DNA of 64,000 bases from an uncultured bacterium (GCA_934644775.1 CAKUDB010000002.1:83159-147158); one strand, 5' to 3'. Positions 7,943 to 17,162 are shown, counted from the stretch's first letter. Program-made: numbers and translations. Notes: a model not told the origin generated them from the letters alone.

Positions 7943-8602
7943 ATGTGGCATAATCCCAACGGCTTGCTTAAGCGGGCCTTCGATATTTTCGCTTCTTTAG
8001 CGGCTGTTATTATACTTAGTCCTATTTTATTGGCTTGTGCCGTAGCTGTCTTAATTGACGACGGCTGGCCTATTTTTTATGTGCAAGAGCGTGTGGGGAA
8101 ACGCGGCCGCAAGTTTCCCTTTTTTAAGTTTCGCACTATGATTCGCAATGCCGAACATTTGGGCAGTGGCTATGAAATCTCCCAAAATGATTCGCGCATA
8201 ACTAAAACTGGAGCTTTTTTGCGTCGCTGGTCTCTAGATGAATTGCCCCAACTTTTCAATGTTTTGCGTGGTGAAATGAGCTTAGTGGGGCCTCGTCCTA
8301 CGCTAGCTTATCAAGTTGAAACTTATACTCCACACCAGCGTCGCCGTTTGGAAGTATTGCCTGGATTAACTGGTTTAGCTCAAGTAAGTGGTCGCAATAG
8401 TATTACCTGGCCCGAGCGTATCGAATTAGATATATACTATATAGATAATTATTCGTTTTGGTTAGATATGCAAATTATTGGGCGCACTGTAGGCGTTTTA
8501 TGCAAAGGCGACGACGTTTACGGTTACGGTTGGCTGCCTAAATTTGAACAAATTTTGGAAAAATTGCCTGATCGAGCGGAAGCAGATTCTGACAAAGCTT
8601 AG
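7943..8602 (+). CDS. Phosphoglycosyl transferase (bacterial sugar transferase, PglC-like)
   Basis: A 219-residue monotopic phosphoglycosyl transferase that would move a sugar-1-phosphate from a UDP-sugar to undecaprenyl phosphate, the first membrane step of glycan assembly. A single N-terminal re-entrant hydrophobic segment (about residues 12-34) precedes the catalytic domain. KFPFFKFRTM (about 54-63), SLDELPQLFNVL (about 97-108) with the catalytic Asp-Glu pair, and SLVGPRP (about 113-119) are all intact. It lacks the extra membrane helices of WbaP-type enzymes and so matches the short PglC class. AGGGGAG lies upstream of the ATG. It is the first of three same-strand genes forming a likely bacillosamine-type initiation cassette. 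Confidence 0.92.
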   Translation: MWHNPNGLLKRAFDIFASLAAVIILSPILLACAVAVLIDDGWPIFYVQERVGKRGRKFPFFKFRTMIRNAEHLGSGYEISQNDSRITKTGAFLRRWSLDELPQLFNVLRGEMSLVGPRPTLAYQVETYTPHQRRRLEVLPGLTGLAQVSGRNSITWPERIELDIYYIDNYSFWLDMQIIGRTVGVLCKGDDVYGYGWLPKFEQILEKLPDRAEADSDKA

Positions 8603-8667
8603 GTTGTTTTATTTTTTGCTCGATCGGAGTATAAATTAAGAAAACGTAGAGAACGAGGTTGCTGATT

Positions 8668-9834
8668 ATGGAAAAACGTACTCCAGCTATTTTAGGTGGT
8701 CAAAAAGCTTTCGATCCAGGCATTCCTTTTACCCAGCCCACTACGCCTGCTTGGGAAGAGGTAGCTCCTTCTTTAGAAAAGATGTACCGCAGCGGTTGGC
8801 TTACTAAAGGCCCCTATTTGCGCTTATTTGAAGAGAAGATGGCCCAATTGTTGGAAGTAAAGTATGCTATCGGCGTCTCTTCTTGCACCAGCGGCCTTAT
8901 TTTAGGCTTACAAGCTTTGCAACTCGATAAAGATAAAGGCGAAATAATCGTACCTTCGTTTTCCTTTATGGCTACTTTCCATTCCATATGGTGGAACGGT
9001 TTTAAGCCCGTCTTTGTCGATTGTGAGCCCGATACTTTTACCGTTGACGTCGATCAAATGCGCCGGGCCGTTACTCCTCGTACTGTGGCTTTGGCAGCGG
9101 TCAGTGTCTTTGGCAATCCCTTAGATTTTGCTGCCGTAGAGCGTTTGGGCCAAGAGTATGGCTTGCCAGTCTTTTACGATTCCGCTCACGGTTTGGGCAC
9201 TATTTATGAAGGCAAGCCCTTGGGAGGCCATGGCAGTTTTGAATCTTTCTCACTTTCGCCCACCAAGTTGCTTACCGGTGGCGAAGGTGGTTTAGTTACT
9301 ACTAACAATGAAAAGATTGCCAAACATATCATTGCCGGCCGCGACTATGGCAACCCCGGAAGCTACGAATGTCCTTATGTGGGCTTGAATGCTCGTATGG
9401 CCGAAGCTAACGCTATTATCGCTGCCAAAGGTGCCGACTATTTGGAAAGTTATGCCCAATATCGCAATAAAGTTGCTCAAGCTTATAAAGAAGGTTTAGG
9501 CGATTTGCCTGGTCTGACTTTCCAAACTATTCGGGCCCACTCTCGCTCTTCTTACAAAGACTTTGCTGTTGTAGTAGGGCCAGAATTTGGTATAAGTCGC
9601 GATACTTTGAGTAAAGCTCTAACTATGGAGGGTATCCCTAATCGCGCCTACTTTAATCCGGCTGGCCACAAGCTCTCTTGTTACGCTCAGAACCAAGTCC
9701 ACTTACCTGTAACCGAAAAGGTCAGCGATAGCATTATTTGCTTGCCTATTTCTTCCCATATGGACTTAGAGTTGGTGGTTAAAATTTGTGAAGTTATTCA
9801 CCAACTTTACGAAGTGCGTGAGCAATTGTCTTAA
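8668..9834 (+). CDS. DegT/DnrJ/EryC1 sugar aminotransferase (PglE-like)
   Basis: A 388-residue PLP-dependent aminotransferase of the DegT family, expected to convert a nucleotide-linked 4-keto sugar to a 4-amino sugar. GVSSCTSGLILGLQAL (about 70-85) binds the cofactor phosphate, DSAHGLG (about 171-177) contains the pyridine-binding Asp, and Lys200 in SPTKLLTGGEGG is the Schiff-base lysine. Length is typical. I start at the ATG at 8668 with GAGG about 10 nt upstream; an in-frame TTG 9 nt earlier is less likely. It lies between the sugar transferase and a membrane 4,6-dehydratase, consistent with these making and loading one amino sugar. Confidence 0.92.
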   Translation: MEKRTPAILGGQKAFDPGIPFTQPTTPAWEEVAPSLEKMYRSGWLTKGPYLRLFEEKMAQLLEVKYAIGVSSCTSGLILGLQALQLDKDKGEIIVPSFSFMATFHSIWWNGFKPVFVDCEPDTFTVDVDQMRRAVTPRTVALAAVSVFGNPLDFAAVERLGQEYGLPVFYDSAHGLGTIYEGKPLGGHGSFESFSLSPTKLLTGGEGGLVTTNNEKIAKHIIAGRDYGNPGSYECPYVGLNARMAEANAIIAAKGADYLESYAQYRNKVAQAYKEGLGDLPGLTFQTIRAHSRSSYKDFAVVVGPEFGISRDTLSKALTMEGIPNRAYFNPAGHKLSCYAQNQVHLPVTEKVSDSIICLPISSHMDLELVVKICEVIHQLYEVREQLS

Positions 9835-9849
9835 GGAGGCTCAAAAGTT

Positions 9850-11658
9850 TTGAACTTTCGCCACAAATTGGCTTTGGCACTTTTGGATATGGTGCTGGTC
9901 TTTTTAGGCTTAATCTTGGCTTTGGGGTTGCGCTTAGATTTCGATTCTGCGGCCATGGAGCGCTTTTTACAATTAAGCAATCTTTTGCTTTACGTGGGCG
10001 TGTCCATGTTGGCTGTAGTAAACTTCTCGCTTTTTGGTCTTTATGATAAAGTTTGGCGCTATGCTGGTATCCACGAGCTTTTGGCCGCTTTCTACGCTGT
10101 AGCTATAACAGCTTCCATTTGGGAAGTTTTCGTACTTTTGGCTGGTGGCGTGGTCTTTCCGCGGACTTGTACGGCGACGGCAGCTCTATTGTGGCTAGCT
10201 TGTTGCGGAGGGGTTCGCTTAGGATTGCGCTTAATTAGCGTGAAGAAGAATAGCGATCTAGTTTCTACCAGGCGCTCTTTAGTTGTGGGAGCCGACGACA
10301 GCGGAGAAGTTATACTGCGCGAGTTGGAACGTGAAAATTCCGGTTTTAGTTGTGTAGGCTTAATCGATAACGATCCTGCTAAGCGCCACTTGCGTATTCA
10401 CGGCATTCCGGTGGTGGGTGAAGTTGCCGATATTGCCAAAATTGTGCGAAAGCTAGACGTCGGTTTTGTAATTATGGCCGGTATGCAACCTTCTTTAATA
10501 CGTTCAGTCGTTCAGGCTTGCACCACAGTTCCCGAAGTAAAGTTGCGCGTTGTTCCTAGTGTTTCCGAGCTTCTGGACGAGCATGTTAAAGTAAGCAATT
10601 TGCGCGAGGTCTCCATTGAAGATTTATTAGATCGCGATCCCGTCGAAGGTAACTTAGAAGCGGTTAAAAGTTATATTCAGGGTAAGTGTGTACTAGTTAC
10701 CGGGGCGGGAGGCTCTATTGGCTCGGAAATTTGTCGTCAAGTAGTTAAGTTGGGGGCTTCTCGGCTTATCCTTATGGGACGGGGCGAAAATAGTATTTAT
10801 GAGATAGGTTTAGAATTGCGCAAGGCTCCGGTAGTCCAATTTATTGGCAATTTGCGCGATAAAGCTCGATTAACTAAACTATTTGAGCAATATCACCCTC
10901 AGGTAGTGTTCCACACTGCCGCTCATAAGCACGTACCTTTAATGGAGCTCAGCCCGGCCGAAGCTGTTACCAACAATGTTTTGGGCACAGAACTTTTGCT
11001 CGATTTAGCCCAACAGTATAAGGTAGAGAAGCTTATCTCTATTTCTACTGATAAAGCGGTCAACCCCACCTCGGTAATGGGAGCTACTAAACGTATGGCC
11101 GAGCTAATTTTGGCTTCGAGGCGTATACCTGGTTTTGCGGCAGTGCGTTTTGGCAATGTGCTTGGATCTCGCGGCAGCGTTATCCCTACATTTAGGAAGC
11201 AAATTGCCAAAGGTGGCCCGGTCACGGTGACAGATGAGCATATGACTCGCTTCTTTATGACCATTCCCGAAGCGGTCGGTTTAGTTTTACAAGCGGGTGC
11301 TTTAGCTCAAGGTGGAGAGATTTACGTTTTAGATATGGGCAAACCGATGAAAATTATCGATTTAGCTCGCAACTTAATCCGCCTTTCCGGTTTTGAGCCC
11401 GATGTAGATATTCCCATTAAAATTGTTGGTTTGCGTCCGGGTGAAAAGCTCTATGAGGAATTAACTAATACTGGTGAAGAGACAGAGCCTACCGCTATGC
11501 CAAAAATTACCAAGGTGACAAGCGAAGCCCCTCCCGTAGGTTGGCCTGGAGCTAAGTTGGCCCAATTGCGCCAAGCAGCTTTAAATTCCGATGATGCAGC
11601 GACTTTGCGTTTATTGGTAGAATTGGTGCCCCATTTTACTAGTGAGCAGCTGAAGTAA
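9850..11658 (+). CDS. Membrane nucleoside-diphosphate-sugar 4,6-dehydratase (PglF/CapD family)
   Basis: A 603-residue polysaccharide biosynthesis protein. Four membrane helices span about residues 5-115. A CoA-binding-like Rossmann domain follows (about 140-260), then a short-chain dehydrogenase domain with TGAGGSIGSEI at about residue 285. The catalytic region reads STDKAVNPTSVMGATK: Met stands where ordinary epimerases have Tyr, the arrangement of PglF/FlaA1-type UDP-GlcNAc 4,6-dehydratases. It would supply the keto-sugar for the adjacent aminotransferase. Translation begins at TTG, with AGGAGG exactly 10 nt upstream and overlapping the previous stop, so coupling is tight. No PglD-like acetyltransferase is in the window. 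Confidence 0.9.
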   Translation: MNFRHKLALALLDMVLVFLGLILALGLRLDFDSAAMERFLQLSNLLLYVGVSMLAVVNFSLFGLYDKVWRYAGIHELLAAFYAVAITASIWEVFVLLAGGVVFPRTCTATAALLWLACCGGVRLGLRLISVKKNSDLVSTRRSLVVGADDSGEVILRELERENSGFSCVGLIDNDPAKRHLRIHGIPVVGEVADIAKIVRKLDVGFVIMAGMQPSLIRSVVQACTTVPEVKLRVVPSVSELLDEHVKVSNLREVSIEDLLDRDPVEGNLEAVKSYIQGKCVLVTGAGGSIGSEICRQVVKLGASRLILMGRGENSIYEIGLELRKAPVVQFIGNLRDKARLTKLFEQYHPQVVFHTAAHKHVPLMELSPAEAVTNNVLGTELLLDLAQQYKVEKLISISTDKAVNPTSVMGATKRMAELILASRRIPGFAAVRFGNVLGSRGSVIPTFRKQIAKGGPVTVTDEHMTRFFMTIPEAVGLVLQAGALAQGGEIYVLDMGKPMKIIDLARNLIRLSGFEPDVDIPIKIVGLRPGEKLYEELTNTGEETEPTAMPKITKVTSEAPPVGWPGAKLAQLRQAALNSDDAATLRLLVELVPHFTSEQLK

Positions 11659-11692
11659 AACGGTCTAGGCCCACCGTTTAGCCGCTGGGCCA

Positions 11693-13978
11693 CTACTTGG
11701 CTTGAAGAACTGTATACTCTTGAGGAGAGTCGGCTTCTGTGCTTTCACCTTCTTCCCATACTAAGGGAATCTTTATAGTAAAGGCCGAGCCGACTTTTTC
11801 TTGGGAGATAAGCTCTAAGCGGGCTTTTAATATATGGGAATAATGGCGCACCAAAGCCAAACCCAAACCGGTACCGCCATAACTGCGGGAGATACTATTG
11901 TCTGCTTGGGTAAACTCTTCAAATATTTTGGAGAATTTTTCTGGAGTCATACCTATACCGTTATCCTGAATGCTAAAAACTACTACTTTGGTAGCGGGCT
12001 TAAAGGTGGCTTCCACTACGGCATAGCCGGTACTATGCAGGTAGGGTACAGGGTAAAATTCTTCTTGGGCTTTTTGGCTGTCCCATATTTCGATAGAAAG
12101 TTTAATCAGGCCATCTTTAGTAAATTTTACGGCATTACCCAGCAAGTTAATTAAAATCTGACGCAATTTAGCATGGTCGGTATTTAAAACTATCTCAGCA
12201 TGGGGACTATCTAGTTCAAATTTATTGTTATTAACTTGATAAAGTGAATTGGTGGAAGCTTTTAATTCCATAATCAGTTCACTTAAAGGAAATTTTTCGA
12301 CGAAGAGATTAACTTTGCCAGATTCCAACTTAGATATATTCAAAATATCATTGATATTAGAAAGTAAATTTAAGCCGGCAATGTGGATATTTTGCAAATC
12401 TTGGACAGCGTTTTTATCTTGACGATCTTCGGCGTCTTCAATAAGCATTTCACTATAACCGATAATGGCATTTAAGGGAGTGCGCAATTCGTGGCTCATA
12501 TTGGCCAAGAAACGGCTCTTAATAAGGTTCGCTTCCATAGCTTCGTCGCGGGCTTTCTTTAAAGCACTCATGGCCTTTTCGATACGTGAGGCCATAGAGT
12601 CGAAAGCTGAAGCTAGTTGGCCTATTTCGTCGCGTCGAGTAATATGGCAGCGAGTAGTATGATCGCCGCCGGCTATTTTATTGGCAGCTTTGCTCAATTC
12701 CACAATAGGTTTAATTAAGCTGTTGGCGGTAAAAAAGGCCAAAATCATAAATACGGCCCCTATAGAAGCAGTAATTATAACGGAAACAAAAACTGAGCGG
12801 TGCAGTGAGCTAAAGAGCTCTTGCTCGGTCTTTTCGGCTAAAACGAACCAGTTAATTTGCTCGCAAGCACTCCAAGCGCCAATTACACTCTGGCCGAATA
12901 TATTGTCATAGACTTTTTCTATAGCATTACTAGAGGCAAGATCGGAGGAGAAGTTTTGGCTCGAGCCGGTCTTCTTTTCGTGATAAGTCAAATATTCAAT
13001 AAGGGGCTGGGTAGGAGTACCTTTGCTAGTGCGCAGGAAAAAAGTTCGTATCTGACTCTTAGGATCTATAGTATCGGCTATTTCGTTTGCGGCCAAAAAT
13101 TTGAGCGTTCTGGGGGTGATATTTCTAGGCATAGCTACAATCTGGCCATGATCGTCTACTACGTAAAAATTATCGTGAGCAGAAAGAGAATTGATAGCCA
13201 CGGGCTTGATGCGGAAGCTTAAAATAGCTATGGGAGTGCGATCTTTTAAAATAGATTTGTCTTCATTATCGCCATAACAATCAGATGGTTCTTTATATAC
13301 AAAGACAGACATATAGCTAGTAGCTTGGCGATTTAAGTATATGTTGGTAGGATCGCTCTCTTGATTAGAAATTTCCGTATTGATAATCGAGCGCTGAGAT
13401 AGGACGACTTCGCCTTGGTTTAATTTGGCAATTAGCGTAGGATGGTTGCTGATTTGCTCTGAGGGTAGCCAACCCATGCCTATATGATTTTTGTTGGTAC
13501 TTAAATAAATAAATCCACCCGGATAGAGAATGCGAGGTGATTGCTCTGAGGTTGTTTGGGGTAAAGTCGAGTAGGGCTTGAGTTCGTCATTGTAAGGAAT
13601 AGGAGTGCCCAAAGTTGATAAATACATCTCGGTAATTTGCGGCATCGACTTACTCATAATGTCGGCTCTTTCCGCAAATTTGCGCTGCAATTGAGCAATT
13701 TTACCTTGGTCAGAGCCCGCCTGAGCGTAGTGCTTGGCCAAATCTCTAACAAATTCAGTTTCGGCTAAAATACGAATAGTAGCTTTCTGACGTAAAATCC
13801 AAGAGTCGATATCCTGGCCTATATGCTTGGAAGAAGCTAACAAATATTCTGTTTGCGAGTCGTAAATATTGCTCACTTCCCGATTACAAAAATATGTTCC
13901 CGCTATAATTAGAGGAAGAAATATAGCTGCCAAAGTCATAAGCATTAAGCGAGCGCGAAGAGACATATCGTTAAACAT
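11693..13978 (-). CDS. Membrane sensor histidine kinase (sensor-HAMP-HisKA-HATPase)
   Basis: A 761-residue sensor kinase. A membrane helix near residues 10-28 and a second near 395-418 enclose a large extracytoplasmic region of about 360 residues with Cache-like features. A HAMP linker follows (about 420-470, containing RRDEIGQLASAFDSM). The dimerisation domain holds NMSHELRTPLN with phospho-acceptor His496, and the ATPase domain has ILINLLGNAVKF, DNGIGM and GGTGLGLAL (about 610-740). All kinase motifs are intact and there is no attached receiver. It is divergent, across 116 nt, from a receiver-protein kinase fusion that is its likely partner. The signal is unknown. Confidence 0.92.
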   Translation of the reverse strand: MFNDMSLRARLMLMTLAAIFLPLIIAGTYFCNREVSNIYDSQTEYLLASSKHIGQDIDSWILRQKATIRILAETEFVRDLAKHYAQAGSDQGKIAQLQRKFAERADIMSKSMPQITEMYLSTLGTPIPYNDELKPYSTLPQTTSEQSPRILYPGGFIYLSTNKNHIGMGWLPSEQISNHPTLIAKLNQGEVVLSQRSIINTEISNQESDPTNIYLNRQATSYMSVFVYKEPSDCYGDNEDKSILKDRTPIAILSFRIKPVAINSLSAHDNFYVVDDHGQIVAMPRNITPRTLKFLAANEIADTIDPKSQIRTFFLRTSKGTPTQPLIEYLTYHEKKTGSSQNFSSDLASSNAIEKVYDNIFGQSVIGAWSACEQINWFVLAEKTEQELFSSLHRSVFVSVIITASIGAVFMILAFFTANSLIKPIVELSKAANKIAGGDHTTRCHITRRDEIGQLASAFDSMASRIEKAMSALKKARDEAMEANLIKSRFLANMSHELRTPLNAIIGYSEMLIEDAEDRQDKNAVQDLQNIHIAGLNLLSNINDILNISKLESGKVNLFVEKFPLSELIMELKASTNSLYQVNNNKFELDSPHAEIVLNTDHAKLRQILINLLGNAVKFTKDGLIKLSIEIWDSQKAQEEFYPVPYLHSTGYAVVEATFKPATKVVVFSIQDNGIGMTPEKFSKIFEEFTQADNSISRSYGGTGLGLALVRHYSHILKARLELISQEKVGSAFTIKIPLVWEEGESTEADSPQEYTVLQAK

Positions 13979-14094
13979 AATCTTGGCCTTTTTGACTTGG
14001 CACCAATGAAGTCCTAGCTTTAAATGGTAAGTGGAGTTCTCTTTTTAGTGGCAAAAAATAGGTATATAAAAGTGAAGCCGCGAAAATAGTCGCT

Positions 14095-15330
14095 ATGGCA
14101 AACGAAACAATATTAGTCGTTGATGATGAGCAATTTAATCGCGATATGCTTTCGCGCCGATTAAAGCGCGAAGGCTACGATACTTTTACTGCTTCCGGCG
14201 GAAGTGAAGCTATTACTATGATCAAAGCCTTAGGGCGTATCGATATGGTTCTTTTAGATATAATGATGCCGGAAATGGACGGTTTTGAGACCCTTAAGAG
14301 GTTGCGTCAGGAATATTCCGATCAGGAGTTGCCGGTTATTATGCTTACGGCTATGGGGGATAGTGACAGCATAGTCAAGGCTTTGAATATGGGAGCTAGT
14401 GATTATGTCACTAAGCCTGTCAACTTAGAAGTGCTTAAAGCTAGAATGCAAAGCCGCTTTGCTAAAAGAAAAGCTACTCAAGGTAGCGGTTGCGCCGTAG
14501 CTGTAGACGTAGGCTCTAAGCTGGGCACTTACTTGCTTAAAAGTGAAATAGGCAAAGGGGCCACCTCGACAGTTTATTTAGCCGAAGATACTCGCTTGAA
14601 TCGTTTGGTAGCCATTAAGGTGCTTAAGTCGGAATTTTGTGAAGACGAAGAAGGTTTGGGCCGTTTTGTGCAAGAGGCCAAGACTGTTGCTAGTATCGAT
14701 CATCCCGGTGTAGTGGGAATATACGAAATAGCCCACAAGCCTTGTCACTATTTAGTTATGGAATACTTGCAAGGTACTAATATGGCTTCTTTCGTGGGTA
14801 TTAAGCCTTTAGATATAAAAACGGCTACCGATTATGCTTGGCAGATAGCTGATATTTTGACGGCTGTCCATGAAAAGAATATTATCCATCGCGACTTAAA
14901 GCCCCAAAACTTACTTGTTGACAAGGAAGGCCGCCTCCATTTAATGGATTTTGGTACTGCCAAACTTACTAACAAAGAGAGCAACTTAACTAAAGCGGGC
15001 ACAGTTTTAGGTACTCCTCGTTATATGGCCCCTGAGCAATTAGAGCCTAAGTTGGGCGCGATAGGTGAATATACCGATTTGTTTCCTCTGGGCTTGATTA
15101 TTTATGAAATGATCTCCGGTAAGTCGGCTATCCAGGGAGATAGTTTCCACTCAATCTTTTATGAGTTACTTTTCCGTCAGCCAAGTAGTTTAGCTGAGGT
15201 AAATCCTGCTGTCCCCGCCTCTTTGGATAAATTGTGTCAACAATTACAAGCCACCAAAGCAGCCGATAGACCCCAAACCGCCGCCGAGGTTAGGGACGAA
15301 CTATACAACATTAAGCAACAGTTACTATAA
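14095..15330 (+). CDS. Response-regulator receiver fused to a Hanks-type Ser/Thr protein kinase
   Basis: A 411-residue two-domain signalling protein. Residues 5-120 are a CheY-like receiver with the acidic pair in VVDDEQ, phospho-acceptor Asp55 in LLDIMMPEMDG, and Lys in VTKPVN (about 105). Residues 145-410 are a complete Hanks kinase: glycine loop IGKGATSTVY, Lys175 in AIKVLK, HRDLKPQN with Asp267, DFG at 285-287 and an APEQ motif. It has no membrane helix or PASTA domains, unlike the usual PknB. The arrangement predicts phosphotransfer from the divergent histidine kinase, switching on Ser/Thr phosphorylation of other proteins. The helix-F region reads TDLFPLGLI rather than D-x-x-SLG, a small deviation. 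Targets are unknown. Confidence 0.93.
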   Translation: MANETILVVDDEQFNRDMLSRRLKREGYDTFTASGGSEAITMIKALGRIDMVLLDIMMPEMDGFETLKRLRQEYSDQELPVIMLTAMGDSDSIVKALNMGASDYVTKPVNLEVLKARMQSRFAKRKATQGSGCAVAVDVGSKLGTYLLKSEIGKGATSTVYLAEDTRLNRLVAIKVLKSEFCEDEEGLGRFVQEAKTVASIDHPGVVGIYEIAHKPCHYLVMEYLQGTNMASFVGIKPLDIKTATDYAWQIADILTAVHEKNIIHRDLKPQNLLVDKEGRLHLMDFGTAKLTNKESNLTKAGTVLGTPRYMAPEQLEPKLGAIGEYTDLFPLGLIIYEMISGKSAIQGDSFHSIFYELLFRQPSSLAEVNPAVPASLDKLCQQLQATKAADRPQTAAEVRDELYNIKQQLL

Positions 15331-15354
15331 AGGTTATGGCCTAATATTTTGCCA

Positions 15355-15410
15355 ACAAAGGGTGCTTAACTTACCGTTTTGCTACAATGACGCGAAAAAG
15401 CGCCCTTTGT
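15355..15410. repeat. 13-bp inverted repeat between convergent genes
   Basis: ACAAAGGGTGCTT pairs with AAGCGCCCTTTGT (one G-U pair) around a 30-nt loop. It lies between the stops of the receiver-kinase and the GT4 gene, so a terminator role is likely, but neither side has a convincing T-run. Confidence 0.5.
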
Positions 15411-15441
15411 ATCGCTTGGGTAAATATTGGCCTTGGGGCTA

Positions 15442-16662
15442 CTACTTTTCGTATTGCGGAAGTAAATGGGCATAATATTCCATTAACTTACGGGCTTGAG
15501 GGGCCTCTTGAAATTCGTCGATAGCTTTTTGATAACCGTTTGTAGCTAAACGTTTTGCTAAACCAGGATCGCGATATAACTTAAAGAGCGCTTGGGCGGT
15601 AGCCTCAGGATCTTTAGGAGGCACCAGCAAACCGCTTTTCCCATCTTCTACTACATCGACTACACCGCCGACAGCTGTACAAACTACAGGCCGGTGCATG
15701 ATCATGGCCTCGAGATTGGCTATACCCAAGCCTTCGTAATTGGAATTTAAAGCATAAATATCAAAATTGCCCAAATATTCTAGCAGGTTGTCGGCCCAAC
15801 CGACCAAAATAACCTGCTTGCTTGCTTGCTTATTTAACTTTAACTCGGCTATAAGGCTTTCTAATTGGGGACGCAATTGACCTTGGCCGACAATAACCAA
15901 ATGCATTTTAGCTGCCTCTTCAGGGGGCAGTTTTTTTAGCAACAGAGCAAAAGCTTTTATCAAATAGTCGTGACCTTTGGCTTCTTCCAGGCGGCCAACC
16001 GAACCGATAATAAAAGAATCGGCTTCCAAACCGAGCTTTTCTCTAAGTTGTTGAGGACTGCCGCACGGTTGGTAGCTTTCCGGCTCCGGGCACCCTTCGC
16101 GCACGATGGCCAATTTGTTTGCCGGTACAATGCCCTCGGAGACTATTTGCTTAAAATTGGGCGTAGAGACTGTGAAATGGAAGCAAGCTAAGCGAGCAGC
16201 CAGCCATTCCAAGAGAAAATATAACTTTTTGGTAAGAAAACCAGTCGCAGCATTTTCCGGCAGCTCGTGAATAGTGTGCAAGCGCAAGGGCACTCGACAA
16301 ATAAAACCAGCCAATCTGCCGATAAACCCGGCTTTAGATGTGTGCGTATGAATAATATCTGGTTTATATTCTCTAATGAAATTGATTAAGTTTAGGAGTG
16401 AGCGCAAATCTTGATAGGGAGATATGCGTCTACTGATAGGAATATTAACTACCTTTATACCTAAGCTTTCTAGTTCGTGACGAAATTTCTGTACTGTACA
16501 AGCTAGCGTTACTTCATAACCACAAGCCAGCATCGCTTCAAATTTACGCCTTAAAAAACACTGAGCGGTTAAATCAATAGTGGTGACAACTAATACTTTT
16601 TTGCCAAGACCGGAACTCTCTAAGCCGGTGAGATCGAGTGAAGAGCTTACCATAGCCCTCAT
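15442..16662 (-). CDS. Family 4 (GT-B) glycosyltransferase
   Basis: A glycosyltransferase of about 406 residues with the two Rossmann domains of the GT4 family. The N-terminal acceptor domain contains KPDIIHTHTSKAGFIGRLAG (about 107-126). The C-terminal donor domain has GSVGRLEEAKGHDYLI and the EGLGIANLEAMIMHRPVV region with the retaining-enzyme E-x7-E pattern. It probably adds a hexose or HexNAc to a lipid-linked glycan, which fits the initiation cassette 4 kb away. The start is uncertain: ATG at 16662, TTG at 16668 and a later ATG are all possible and none has a strong ribosome-binding site. The first 20 residues look dispensable. Confidence 0.85.
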   Translation of the reverse strand: MRAMVSSSLDLTGLESSGLGKKVLVVTTIDLTAQCFLRRKFEAMLACGYEVTLACTVQKFRHELESLGIKVVNIPISRRISPYQDLRSLLNLINFIREYKPDIIHTHTSKAGFIGRLAGFICRVPLRLHTIHELPENAATGFLTKKLYFLLEWLAARLACFHFTVSTPNFKQIVSEGIVPANKLAIVREGCPEPESYQPCGSPQQLREKLGLEADSFIIGSVGRLEEAKGHDYLIKAFALLLKKLPPEEAAKMHLVIVGQGQLRPQLESLIAELKLNKQASKQVILVGWADNLLEYLGNFDIYALNSNYEGLGIANLEAMIMHRPVVCTAVGGVVDVVEDGKSGLLVPPKDPEATAQALFKLYRDPGLAKRLATNGYQKAIDEFQEAPQARKLMEYYAHLLPQYEK

Positions 16663-16680
16663 ATTCAATTATTCAACACA

Positions 16681-16718
16681 AAGCGCCTGCCGATTTTTTT
16701 GGAGTGGGGCAGGCGCTT
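16681..16718 (-). terminator. Intrinsic terminator after FTR-like gene
   Basis: AAGCGCCTGCC and GGCAGGCGCTT form an 11-bp perfect stem. Read on the minus strand it follows the ferredoxin-thioredoxin reductase-like gene and precedes the GT4 gene. The T-run is short. Confidence 0.7.
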
Positions 16719-16751
16719 TAAATAGGGATAAGCTCTATATATTGTTGGTAT

Positions 16752-17162
16752 CTATTGCTGGTGCCAGGCTTCTATATCGGCAGTAGATCGGCAACAAGGG
16801 TTGCGTTCTATTTCTGGATGGGGATCTGGATTTAGCCCATACATAAGGCGTCCTTCGTGATCTTCAGGTAAATACTCGGTAATAGGCAAATTGTTAGGGG
16901 CTACGTAGAGCAAACAGTGGCAATATTTGTAAATTTGCATTTCGTCACAGGGGCAAAGCCAGCGCCTATGTTTAATTTCTGCTTTTTTGTCGGTATAAAA
17001 ATTACAAGGACACAGAGGACGATTCAGCTCCTCCAAGTTGTGGGCCAATCCCTTGAGAACCGCTTCTTTTACTCCCGGAGCTGTGCTAAATTGGGTGCCG
17101 GTTTTACGGCGGTAATTTTCGGTATAATTGTTTAAGCGTTCCAGAATCTGAGGATTAGCCAT
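16752..17162 (-). CDS. Ferredoxin:thioredoxin reductase catalytic-subunit homologue
   Basis: A 136-residue protein with the exact cysteine signature of the FTR catalytic beta subunit: CPC at 51-53, sixteen residues, CPC at 70-72, eight residues, CHC at 81-83. In characterised enzymes four of these cysteines bind a 4Fe-4S cluster and two form the adjacent redox disulfide that reduces thioredoxin with ferredoxin electrons. Length and N-terminal helices also match. No variable subunit or thioredoxin gene is adjacent. An additional CC pair lies near residue 122, outside the family core. In a non-photosynthetic anaerobe this would couple ferredoxin to thiol redox control. AGGGAT is the likely ribosome-binding site. 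Confidence 0.9.
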   Translation of the reverse strand: MANPQILERLNNYTENYRRKTGTQFSTAPGVKEAVLKGLAHNLEELNRPLCPCNFYTDKKAEIKHRRWLCPCDEMQIYKYCHCLLYVAPNNLPITEYLPEDHEGRLMYGLNPDPHPEIERNPCCRSTADIEAWHQQ

